This document shows positions 9,598-17,896 of a stretch of 64,000 nt of DNA, in pieces. Position numbers and translations under genes: made by a program. The stretch's first letter is position 1; each line of letters opens with the position of its first letter. Under the pieces are notes generated by a model. The model did no database searches, was not told the DNA's origin, and saw only the letters and a list, made by a program, of their open reading frames with translations. Origin of the DNA: Kiritimatiellia bacterium (GTDB lineage: Bacteria > Verrucomicrobiota > Kiritimatiellia > UBA8416 > YA12-FULL-48-11); NCBI GenBank assembly GCA_028716365.1, contig JAQUPZ010000008.1, positions 62,001 through 126,000 on the forward strand, read 5' to 3'.

Positions 9598-11091
9598 TCA
9601 TTTTTTTATTTTCGTACGTTCAAAAACGCGTACTACTGACTCCTCGAATACCAGATCATTTTTGTCCGTAATAAACGTCGGCGCATCGTAAACCGGAATA
9701 TCCTTGAACGTTACGATATCGCCATCAACAGTCACTTTTCCCGCTGGAATCTCGTACACATCACCTGTCAACGTATCCACCCAGACAGGATTTTTGAATA
9801 CGCCGCCTTTAATCTTGAACGTCGCAGGAATCGTATCGTTTGTATTTCCAGATGCTCCCGACTTATCCCAGAACAGGAGAATCTGCTGACCAGTCTTTTT
9901 AAACTTATGTCCAAACGTAGCGACTGCCTTTGTGCATGTCACTTCGCAGGAATATTCCGGAATCAGCTCCACGGCATCGTTAAAGACCGATACTACGTTC
10001 TGCACCGCGTAGTAAGCCATTTTGACTTTGAGGACCTTGAATCCTTCTGCTGCACCGGCAGTTTTCAACAGTCCGTAACGTACCAACCCGTTGTGGAACG
10101 AAGTTGTGCGGTATTCGAGGTCCGCCGCTGTGAATACCGCGGAGTCGGCATCATGTCCAATATCTCCGAGCATCCGCCTTGTATCCCATTTCGCCTGGGT
10201 CAGCTCGGTCCATGGATACCTGGATAACGCGCCCGACTGGCACCACTCGGACTGTGCACCGGATTCCCCCTGCCACAACTTCATTGCCGGCGAATACTTC
10301 CGGATAATCTCCCTGGCTTTGATCACACCGGGGTATACATCGTCCGGGTTCCGTGTGTAGTTGTGATAGACCACCCAATGGAACAGCCCGAGCTTGTTGC
10401 CTTCGGCAAGTGTTTTCATAAAGTGCTCGATTATTTCGACACGAGGCCCACAGAGTACGAGGCCCCCGATGCGGGCATCAGGAATGACACGCTTGATAAT
10501 CTCCGCGGTACGGATGTTGAAATCAGTGATGATCGCCGCTGTGTGTTTCTTGTTCCCGTCCGGCTCATTCCACATGCTCCAATCGCGGACCTTGTCCTTG
10601 TAACGTGTAGCCATCGTTTCGACCCACTTGTCCCAGGCCGCCAATGCCTCTTCCGAGACAGGAAAACCGCCCGACAACGTCCGGCCTCCACCGCCAGGAT
10701 AGGCCGGGTTGCCGTAACTCGTTTCCAGCCAGATTTCCAGTCCGCGTGACCGTGCGTCGTTAATTATGTTATCCAACCATCCGAAATCGTAGATACCCGG
10801 ATCTTTCTCCGTCCGCGCCCAGCCACCCTGTAAACGAATACGCTTGATTCCAAGGGCAGGCAGATATTCCTTGAACGCATTATAATCCGAATACTCGCGA
10901 TCAATCGTTTCACACCCGAGTGTCCAGCGTGACGTGTTAATTTCATGAATATTTTTGGGAATTAATGTTCCAAGATGCGTCATGCCGGGATTTAATGTCG
11001 TCTGAACCCGCGTCGAGGTATTGTCTATCACCTGCGCGAACCCAGCTGTCACCAAAGTTATAATCGTCATACCGACTATCAGTTTTTTCAT
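9598..11091 (-). CDS. Secreted GH39-like (clan GH-A) glycoside hydrolase
   Basis: A 497-residue secreted protein with signal peptide MKKLIVGMTIITLVTAGFA. The (beta/alpha)8 region has the clan GH-A hallmark DWSMWNEPDGN (acid/base candidate E176) and a downstream KLWQGESG with E276 in the position expected for the nucleophile. A beta-sandwich tail (VTFKDIPVYDAPTFITD) ends the protein, as in GH39 and related xylosidases or iduronidases. The start was set at 11091 because it begins the signal peptide and follows a GAAAGG site; the frame stays open 14 codons further upstream. GH39 includes alpha-L-iduronidase and beta-xylosidase, so a uronan or glycosaminoglycan fragment is a reasonable substrate guess given the neighbours. 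Confidence 0.8.
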   Translation of the reverse strand: MKKLIVGMTIITLVTAGFAQVIDNTSTRVQTTLNPGMTHLGTLIPKNIHEINTSRWTLGCETIDREYSDYNAFKEYLPALGIKRIRLQGGWARTEKDPGIYDFGWLDNIINDARSRGLEIWLETSYGNPAYPGGGGRTLSGGFPVSEEALAAWDKWVETMATRYKDKVRDWSMWNEPDGNKKHTAAIITDFNIRTAEIIKRVIPDARIGGLVLCGPRVEIIEHFMKTLAEGNKLGLFHWVVYHNYTRNPDDVYPGVIKAREIIRKYSPAMKLWQGESGAQSEWCQSGALSRYPWTELTQAKWDTRRMLGDIGHDADSAVFTAADLEYRTTSFHNGLVRYGLLKTAGAAEGFKVLKVKMAYYAVQNVVSVFNDAVELIPEYSCEVTCTKAVATFGHKFKKTGQQILLFWDKSGASGNTNDTIPATFKIKGGVFKNPVWVDTLTGDVYEIPAGKVTVDGDIVTFKDIPVYDAPTFITDKNDLVFEESVVRVFERTKIKK

Positions 11092-11251
11092 GTTTATGCC
11101 CTTTCGTTGGAATGACACAGTTTTCATACTCATACAATAGCGAGAAGTCCTGTGATGTTCTTGGACAATTTTCCGGCAAAAGTTGGTCTATTTACCGGTC
11201 CGATATTGGCGGATATCCGTGACAGAACATGATGCTGATCATATAGAAATC

Positions 11252-12514
11252 TCAGGTGGATTCCGGTGCAATTTCCCTGGTTTCGTCGTAGTAGTCTTTC
11301 TTAAATGACATTCTGGTGGCTATGAAAAGCAGTATTCCTCCACACAGGTATGCCAGCGAAAGAGAAGCCAGAGCGGCAGTCAACCCTATACTGGACTTTG
11401 CCCAGCCCAGTACTAGCGGCGCAAAAGCGCCAACCAGGAACGCCATCGCAAGCATGCTCCCGACCGCGGATGCCCTGTATCGCGGTTCGATAACATCGAA
11501 CAATGTCGCGAAAAGATTCGAGTCATAAACCCCCCGGAACATGCCGAATCCGGCCAATCCCAGATAGCACAGCCAGAGACTGTCCGTCATCCCCATCAGG
11601 CAGATGAACGGTGCACCGAGGAACAGGCCGATATATTGGACTTCAATTCGAACACTCATTCGGCGTGAAGCCCATATATCTGACAGTTTGCCTCCAAGCA
11701 ATACCCCTACCATGGCAAAGATGTGATGATAGAACATGGAAGAAAAACCGGCATTTGGTAATGACAACGCAAATTTTTCATGCAGGAACGTGGGCATCCA
11801 TGTGAGGTAACCCAGGCCGGCGAAATTGAAGCAACTGAATGCCAGCCACAGGGCCCATACGGTGGGCTTGCGCACTATTGCCTTAATAACAACCAGCAAA
11901 GGCAGGTGTTCCACCTTCGCGGGAGGAGCGGTTTCTTCGACCGAATGTCCTACATCCTTCAGACGCATCATTACGACAGCCGCCAGGAGTATACCGAAGC
12001 CGCCGAAAATATAGAAAGCAGCGCGCCATCCAAACCTTTCGCCAATCCAGCCCGCTATGAACCCGCTGGCAATGATCCCGATATACAGCGACGTCTGGTG
12101 AATCGACATGGCAAGCGCGCGGGTCTTGTGATGATACTGGCCTATCAGCGAATTGGCAGAAGGATAATAGAATGCCTCGCCACCGCCTGTCGCCAAACCT
12201 CTATATATTATCAGATTGGCTATACTGGTTGACGTACCGGATAAGAGTGTGGCGGCGCTCCAGACCAGGAGACTCCAGAAGACAATCCATTTCCGGCGGA
12301 AAACGTCTCCAAGGTACCCGGCGACAGGCACGAGCGTGGCATATGTCCAGATGAAAATTGAAGCCACAAGACCGGCCTGAACACTGGTGAGGTGAAGGTC
12401 TTTTGACAACAAGGGTAGAACCACGTTATAAACCTGCCGGTCGGCCTGGTTAAAGAAGTAAACAACCCAAAGCAGGACTATCATTTCCCACTTATAGGGC
12501 AGAAGTTGTTTCAT
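11252..12514 (-). CDS. MFS transporter, hexuronate/sugar-acid-like
   Basis: A 420-residue protein with about 12 hydrophobic segments and the N-terminal MFS pattern (WVVYFFNQADRQVYNVVLPLLSKDL) seen in the anion:cation symporter and hexuronate-transporter group. The loop motif GYLGDVFRRKWIVF matches MFS motif A (GxLaDrxGrkx). The start has a strong AAGGAG site. It sits between glycosidase genes and QueG-like genes on the minus strand, so it probably imports mono- or oligosaccharides released by the heparinase and glycosidases. The exact substrate cannot be called. Confidence 0.84.
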   Translation of the reverse strand: MKQLLPYKWEMIVLLWVVYFFNQADRQVYNVVLPLLSKDLHLTSVQAGLVASIFIWTYATLVPVAGYLGDVFRRKWIVFWSLLVWSAATLLSGTSTSIANLIIYRGLATGGGEAFYYPSANSLIGQYHHKTRALAMSIHQTSLYIGIIASGFIAGWIGERFGWRAAFYIFGGFGILLAAVVMMRLKDVGHSVEETAPPAKVEHLPLLVVIKAIVRKPTVWALWLAFSCFNFAGLGYLTWMPTFLHEKFALSLPNAGFSSMFYHHIFAMVGVLLGGKLSDIWASRRMSVRIEVQYIGLFLGAPFICLMGMTDSLWLCYLGLAGFGMFRGVYDSNLFATLFDVIEPRYRASAVGSMLAMAFLVGAFAPLVLGWAKSSIGLTAALASLSLAYLCGGILLFIATRMSFKKDYYDETREIAPEST

Positions 12515-12597
12515 GATTATTTTTTCTCCTTACGCCACCTCATTTATGTACATCATTCCCACCGGAAAACCAGCAAGGAACATCATCCGGTAGATCG

Positions 12598-13653
12598 TTA
12601 TTTTTTCCGTGGTACCTCTGCGGGCAAAAGCCAGCGTTCACGCTTGATGAACTCGCCATTATTGAATGTCTGTTCGATCGTTCCCCTTTTCTCAAGGTGA
12701 TTGAAGCAACTGCGCATACACCCGCGCGAACCTTCCACGCCGAAACTCCCTGCCTCGCCCCAGTGTAATAGATAGTGGTGGCCTTCGATGATCCATCCGG
12801 AAGGATATTCTTTTGATCGGCGCCAGCCGGTCTGTGAAAGGGTCCATGTAAACTTGTATGCTGTTTCTTCGTCCATATCCTGCTTCGTAACGTCGATGTT
12901 CCAGCCCGGGAAGTCCTTGTGGATGAACGGCGAGTTCATTGAATCGCCGCCATGATAACTCAACGTACAGCGGCCCATGTGGACATCGCCCCATTCATAG
13001 ACATTGTCCTCGATCTTTATCTTCACAGTCTTCTTCTCCTTCGAGAGCGGTATCGCGCAGGCGGTACAACCCTTAACGCACTGCATGCACTTGTCGCAGA
13101 TGGAGCCAGGTTTAACGAGCGGATCCGGTTCGAGCGGCATATCCGTGATGATACAGGCCAATCTAACCCGCGGCCCAAATTTCTTTGTCAGGAACACTTT
13201 TGACCAGCCAATTTCACCTACACCGGCTGCTGTGCCGGCGATTCTGATATTGAGGTTAACGTCGGGAGCCACACCGCCTTTGCGCAGAGGTTCGGCGACC
13301 GGGTCATAGTCATTCGCGGTCACACCGGGATAATACGGTACTGCCTCAAAACCAAAGTTCTCGATAAAACACGCCGTTTCATACATCGGTTGATGAATGA
13401 AGTAACTGTTGAGGAGGCCGTGATAGCCGAAGTATGTATACGTTGGCCAGTACGTGCCTTCTTCAATACCGCGCCAGTTACCACGGAGGATCCGCCTGCC
13501 TACCACGATAACGGATTTCGCTTCCGGGAATATGGACGCGGGGTTCATGTTTTTCGGGGCATCCTTGAAACGCTCAATATTCGCCACTCCAAAGAGATCG
13601 AGTCCCTGGGAAATAGCGAATTCTTTTATCATCTGTTTGGTTAATGTTGCCAT
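12598..13653 (-). CDS. QueG/reductive-dehalogenase-like Fe-S protein A
   Basis: A 351-residue single-module protein of the QueG / reductive-dehalogenase-like superfamily. The N-terminus (IKEFAISQGLDLFGVANIERF) is typical. A cysteine cluster C186-x2-C189-x2-C192-x3-C196-x2-C199 should bind one [4Fe-4S] cluster, with C100 and a late GCMRSC as possible further ligands. The start is strongly supported by AAGGAGG. It lies 27 bases downstream of paralogue B and upstream of the MFS gene in the glycan-degradation run. QueG itself reduces epoxyqueuosine with cobalamin, but this glycan context and the extra copies argue for a different reductive reaction. Confidence 0.8.
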   Translation of the reverse strand: MATLTKQMIKEFAISQGLDLFGVANIERFKDAPKNMNPASIFPEAKSVIVVGRRILRGNWRGIEEGTYWPTYTYFGYHGLLNSYFIHQPMYETACFIENFGFEAVPYYPGVTANDYDPVAEPLRKGGVAPDVNLNIRIAGTAAGVGEIGWSKVFLTKKFGPRVRLACIITDMPLEPDPLVKPGSICDKCMQCVKGCTACAIPLSKEKKTVKIKIEDNVYEWGDVHMGRCTLSYHGGDSMNSPFIHKDFPGWNIDVTKQDMDEETAYKFTWTLSQTGWRRSKEYPSGWIIEGHHYLLHWGEAGSFGVEGSRGCMRSCFNHLEKRGTIEQTFNNGEFIKRERWLLPAEVPRKK

Positions 13654-13680
13654 TGATAAACCTCCTTATAAACAGGGGTG

Positions 13681-14553
13681 TTATTCGATATCGCTTCCCT
13701 CTTCAATGATCGTCCGGTCGCCGCGTATTTCCCACGCAGGTCGCGTCCGGAATGGATTGGCAAACTTGTTTTTGATGCTGCCTTTCTTTTCGAGATGTAC
13801 CATATATGTACGCATGCATACCGCCGCGAGCCGGTCTGGCCTGCCTGATGGATGTCTCCGGTTCGGTATTGCGCCATTCTTGCATTCCGCACATTTCTTG
13901 AAGTCAATTGTCGCAACCTTCATTTTCTTCCCCGCAATTTCGATGACTTCCTCCTTGTCGGTGTTGATAGCGCCAAGCGGACAATACTTTTTGAAGTCCT
14001 TTGAACGTTCGCAAATGTTCTCGGTGGATACAGGTGTTGCTGTAAGCGGAGCATCGGTCAGGATCACGAAAAACCTCTGACGCGCACCAAACTCGGGCGA
14101 AACAAAAGTACGCAGATATCCGATCTCACCCAATCCGGCGCGAACTGCCGCATCATCAAAATCAAGGAGCACATTCGGGGCCGGTGTGCCGGGACGCACC
14201 GGTATACCCATCGGGGCTATCTCAGAAGGAAGATTGAACATCGGCGCTGCTTCCCATTTGTTGTCCTCAAGAAACTCCGCAAGCCTTAGAGAAGTGATCG
14301 AGAGAAAACGGTCTTCGAGCCACGAATAACCGTAAAGTTGATAGGTATTGAACTGCGTACCTTCTTCCACGCCGCGCAAACTTCCCCGTGTAATTCGCTT
14401 ACCCACCACAATCACCGATTTCACCTCGGGAAATATCGATGTAGGATGGCTTTCCGGTTTGAGACCGGCAAAGCGTTCAATGGGTGCTATTCCCAGAAGA
14501 TCACAGCCGACACTCTTTGCATATTCGCTGAATTGTTTTGTGAATTTATCCAT
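13681..14553 (-). CDS. QueG-like Fe-S protein B with degenerate ferredoxin motif
   Basis: A 290-residue paralogue of the neighbouring QueG-like protein, with the same N-terminal pattern (YAKSVGCDLLGIAPIERF) and the same SVIVVGKRITRG and GVEEGT blocks. The ferredoxin motif keeps exact spacing but not the ligands: C181-x2-S184-x2-F187-x3-C191-P, so two central cysteines are gone. A separate CAEC follows around residue 220. It therefore probably lacks a normal [4Fe-4S] site or uses CAEC instead. The start has an AAGGAGG site. It lies 11 bases after the GH84-like gene. It could be a non-catalytic partner of paralogue A. Confidence 0.78.
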   Translation of the reverse strand: MDKFTKQFSEYAKSVGCDLLGIAPIERFAGLKPESHPTSIFPEVKSVIVVGKRITRGSLRGVEEGTQFNTYQLYGYSWLEDRFLSITSLRLAEFLEDNKWEAAPMFNLPSEIAPMGIPVRPGTPAPNVLLDFDDAAVRAGLGEIGYLRTFVSPEFGARQRFFVILTDAPLTATPVSTENICERSKDFKKYCPLGAINTDKEEVIEIAGKKMKVATIDFKKCAECKNGAIPNRRHPSGRPDRLAAVCMRTYMVHLEKKGSIKNKFANPFRTRPAWEIRGDRTIIEEGSDIE

Positions 14554-14564
14554 AACGGACCTCC

Positions 14565-16655
14565 TTATTTTTTCTTCTTACTTTCTGTTTTCTTACGTTG
14601 TTGAAGTTCCTGTTTCTTCCAATATTCCAGATCGGAAACCCGTTCCTTCCAGAATGACACGTACTCCTTGATACCCTTGAGCCCCTGTAACTCAGTCGAG
14701 ATACGTGCAAGCTGCTGTTCGACTTTTGGCCGGGCTTCATCCATGGCCTGTTGCACCGCCTGTAAATTCCCATCCCCAATCAACTTAAACATGCGGTTGT
14801 CAAATCCGGCCAGTGAATTTTCCGGATAATCTAGAAGCGCCATCTTGCGGGCATATACAAGCGTGGCACGCATTGGTTCGAGATAAATATTTTCGAGCCG
14901 CACCGGATCGATGCCCGTTTCGGACGGAGCACGGGCAGAAAGCGTTTGTGACAATGACTGCAGTTCGTCGATCAGTGTTAATGCCGATTGCCGGTCATCC
15001 ATCTTTTTCAACCGACATGGCCAGCCCTTGTTGGGGCCGAATTTGCGTATGGGCAGTTCGAACATGGATTTCAGTTTGACGATTGTGTCGTCGAACCGCC
15101 GCGCGGTTTCCGCCTGACCGGGTCCGTAAACATAGGAATAGATGGCCGTTCTCATGCGTTCCCAGTCATGAGTTTCAGGAGCCCAGGACCAGTTTCCGAT
15201 CATCGTAACCAGATATTCTTCCGGCCATCCGCCACCGACGCACCAGAGCATGACGTTGTCCGTAAACTGGGCGGCATCTCTAATATTATCGTACTTGGGG
15301 GCACCCCAGCCCGCGGAAAGCGGCTGCAATTCAATATATGCCGGCAGTGGAACCTCGCACGGATAATCCGACCAGTTATATGGCGAGTTCTGATTGACAT
15401 CCGTTTTGGGTAATTTGACATGTCCGTCGCGTAAAGTTACGGCGATATTCGCGTTATTCAGGAATCCGCCTCTCAATAAAATCAAGTTATGCCACCATGC
15501 GGGCCCCAGCCTCAATCCAAGTTGTTTACACATATCAGCGTCCTTCTTGCACGGGACGCGGGTAAAAAACCATTGAATTTCATTGAACCCGGGAATTTTC
15601 GCCGCCTCGTGATTGAACGGGGTATCGATCACGTTGTAATCCCCCGCCGGCGGGGTATAACCGAGTTGGCGACCGGACAAGTTATGTTTTTTCCCCAGCT
15701 TAAGGAAATTATCGATTGCAGCGGCGGAGTTTACCCCTTTGCCGATATCATCGAAAGACAGCCAGAGACCGTTGCAACCCAATTCGATGAGTTCCTCGAA
15801 CGTTTTGTTCACGTTGTCATAGAAACTATTTTCGTTGAGTTTGTCGAACCCCTCGATGATCCCACCCGCGTGTTTGGTCGTCGCGGCTGCAACGCAGCCA
15901 TAAACAAACAACCCGCGCCGTTGAGATGCCTTGATCATTTTGCCGATATTATCCCTGTCCAGCGGGATACCGGGTGGAAGACCCATCGGGGCAGCGCGGT
16001 CTGGGTAATAGATATTAACCTTGTACAAGGGATTGTCCCGCACATCAGTATAGTTCATTCGAGCACGCACGTAGGCATCCAGAACGCCCGGGACAAGGTT
16101 CTGCATGAGAATAAAATGTGGCCGTCCGCGCCAGGAAATGCTCGGCCAGTCACACACATCAATATTGCGAATCTGAATGCTTCCGTCTGTGCCGCGCAAC
16201 ATCATATCAAACAGAACATCCCCGCCATAAATTGTCCCATTGTCGTCGTTCCCACAAACACCTGCAACCTGTTGGCCGTTCTGACTGGTTTTGAACTGAA
16301 TTGTAAACCCGTTAAACTTCCCATCCTTCGCCGGCGTGGTTTCCAACTGGAGGATAGTCTTGACAGAATCGGCTACCAGTCCCGCTGTAACAACCGACAC
16401 GTTGACCTTGAACCGGTTCTTGATGTGCGTCTGCAGTCGTTCGGCGGCATACTTTTGTTGTTCCGTAGCAGACTTTGAAATCGCGATAACAGTTTGAGCC
16501 GGCACTATTGTCCAAGTTGTATTCCTGTCCGTCCATTGCTTGGGAACAGGAAACAGCGGACAGTCGGACGGTTCCGCTGCAAAGGTGAACGACCTGACAG
16601 CAACCGCGATCAATAACATAATCAGTGACCTGGTAATGAAGATAGAATTTTTCAT
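14565..16655 (-). CDS. GH84-like beta-N-acetylhexosaminidase, secreted
   Basis: A 696-residue secreted protein. It has a signal peptide (MLLIAVAVRSFTFAA), then a GH20b/GH84-type N-terminal domain (LFPVPKQWT...EQQKYAAERLQTHI, residues about 33-160) and a TIM barrel from about 170. The barrel holds an Asp-Asp pair D302-D303 in GLWLSFDDIGKG, matching the catalytic DD of GH84 enzymes, which use substrate-assisted catalysis on N-acetylglucosamine. A C-terminal helical part (about 550-696) ends in a Lys-rich tail. The start at 16655 follows GAGGGAG; the frame extends 19 codons further upstream without a better site. It is the first gene of the minus-strand glycan run and diverges from the isomerase gene at 16917. 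Confidence 0.82.
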   Translation of the reverse strand: MKNSIFITRSLIMLLIAVAVRSFTFAAEPSDCPLFPVPKQWTDRNTTWTIVPAQTVIAISKSATEQQKYAAERLQTHIKNRFKVNVSVVTAGLVADSVKTILQLETTPAKDGKFNGFTIQFKTSQNGQQVAGVCGNDDNGTIYGGDVLFDMMLRGTDGSIQIRNIDVCDWPSISWRGRPHFILMQNLVPGVLDAYVRARMNYTDVRDNPLYKVNIYYPDRAAPMGLPPGIPLDRDNIGKMIKASQRRGLFVYGCVAAATTKHAGGIIEGFDKLNENSFYDNVNKTFEELIELGCNGLWLSFDDIGKGVNSAAAIDNFLKLGKKHNLSGRQLGYTPPAGDYNVIDTPFNHEAAKIPGFNEIQWFFTRVPCKKDADMCKQLGLRLGPAWWHNLILLRGGFLNNANIAVTLRDGHVKLPKTDVNQNSPYNWSDYPCEVPLPAYIELQPLSAGWGAPKYDNIRDAAQFTDNVMLWCVGGGWPEEYLVTMIGNWSWAPETHDWERMRTAIYSYVYGPGQAETARRFDDTIVKLKSMFELPIRKFGPNKGWPCRLKKMDDRQSALTLIDELQSLSQTLSARAPSETGIDPVRLENIYLEPMRATLVYARKMALLDYPENSLAGFDNRMFKLIGDGNLQAVQQAMDEARPKVEQQLARISTELQGLKGIKEYVSFWKERVSDLEYWKKQELQQRKKTESKKKK

Positions 16656-16744
16656 CTTTAATCTCCCTCGTCGCCTCACTTCTTGGCTCATCGAGCAACG
16701 TTCCTTTTCCAACTGCCCGATAATGTGCTTTAAAGTTTTAATTA

Positions 16745-16785
16745 TGTCAATATAAAATAATATTTTATATTATAAAATTATGACA
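16745..16785. promoter_or_regulatory. A/T-rich palindrome in divergent promoter region
   Basis: The gap between the divergent GH84-like and isomerase genes contains TGTCA (16745-16749) and TGACA (16781-16785) as inverted ends. They flank an almost pure A/T near-palindrome centred at about 16765. This symmetric 41-bp unit is a candidate operator serving both promoters. A TTGACA on the minus strand overlaps its left end, with no clear -10, and another TTGACA lies at 16832-16837 on the plus strand. Confidence 0.4.
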
Positions 16786-16916
16786 GTCAGGGAGAGGTGC
16801 CGAACGATGACAGAGAAGTAACAGTCCCTGCTTGACATAACGTGCATTTCGCAGCAAAAGTAACAGGCATCAAGTTCTAATAAGTGATTTCCAGATTCTC
16901 GAGAGGAAAACATATA

Positions 16917-17774
16917 ATGATATTTACCAGACGTGAATTTCTGAAAGGCAGTGCAATGGGTATTGCAGGTGTAATGACGATCCCAAGACTGCTGGCGCAG
17001 GAAGCCAGGGGCGTTGGCAAAAAGATCCGGATCTCGGCCCGGCATTTCTCAGGAAATTTCGAACAGGCAAAAGAAGCAGGATTGGAAGGTGTTGAAGTGG
17101 GCGTCGGCGGAGCGGCAGAGAAACTCCGCATCGCCGATCTGGAAGCCCGCCAGAAAATCAAGGACATGGTCAAGGCAACGGGCGTGGTAGTATCATCACT
17201 TTCAATGGATCTCATGAACGGTCATCCTTCCGGAACCGACCCGCAGGCACCGGCCTGGCTGGCGCAAACAGTAGAAGCTGCAGGAGAACTAGGTGCAGCC
17301 GGTATTCTTCTGCCGTTCTTCGGCAAGGCAGAACTGCTTGAAAACAACGAATTCAAAAAGGTTGAGGTGGATGGTCTGGTAGGCCGGCTGAAGGAAATTG
17401 CACCGGCGGCCAAAAAAGCCGGCGTAAGTATCGGTATTGAATCCACATTGTCCGCAAAGATGTTCCTTGAACTTCTCGACCGCGTGGGCAGTGACGCAGT
17501 TGGCGCTTATTACGATATCGGCAACTCGACAAATAAAGGGCTTGATGTTCCTGCAGACATCCGCGACCTCAAGGGACGTATTACCATGATTCATTTCAAG
17601 GACGGCCGTTCATTTCTTGGTGAAGGTAAAGTCAAAATGGAACCGGTTTGCGAAGCGATCAAGGCCATTGATTACAAGGGCTGGATTGTACTGGAGACCT
17701 CATGCCCCACCAAGGATGTTATTGCCGACTGCAAACGCAATGCTGATTTCAGCCGGAAACTGTTGGGATTGTGA
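16917..17774 (+). CDS. TAT-exported sugar phosphate isomerase/epimerase-like TIM barrel
   Basis: A 285-residue protein with a twin-arginine-type leader (TRREFLKGSAMGIAGVM) followed by an AP-endonuclease-2 / xylose-isomerase-like barrel. Family landmarks are GVEVGVGG, GVSIGIESTLS (metal-binding Glu), VGAYYDIGNS (Asp), ITMIHFKDG (His) and IVLETSCP (Glu), the usual metal ligands. The start follows GAGAGGA. This family includes sugar isomerases, epimerases and 3-keto-glycoside-acting enzymes. The exported version is common beside Gfo/Idh genes in PVC bacteria. A paralogue lies at 61680. Substrate unknown. Confidence 0.82.
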   Translation: MIFTRREFLKGSAMGIAGVMTIPRLLAQEARGVGKKIRISARHFSGNFEQAKEAGLEGVEVGVGGAAEKLRIADLEARQKIKDMVKATGVVVSSLSMDLMNGHPSGTDPQAPAWLAQTVEAAGELGAAGILLPFFGKAELLENNEFKKVEVDGLVGRLKEIAPAAKKAGVSIGIESTLSAKMFLELLDRVGSDAVGAYYDIGNSTNKGLDVPADIRDLKGRITMIHFKDGRSFLGEGKVKMEPVCEAIKAIDYKGWIVLETSCPTKDVIADCKRNADFSRKLLGL

Positions 17775-17896
17775 TCTGCCCTAAACAAGAGATCAAGGAT
17801 TCGAAGAAAGCAAAGCATAAATCCGTGATTTAATTGAGTTTTGAATAGAGTTTTGTAAAGATATTGCAGAAGTTTTTTACTAAATAAGGATAGGAA

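Noticed and set aside
15489..16478. Long 329-codon frame on the plus strand opposite the GH84-like gene
   Set aside because: It is antisense to a clear secreted glycosidase with signal peptide and catalytic residues; its translation shows no family pattern.
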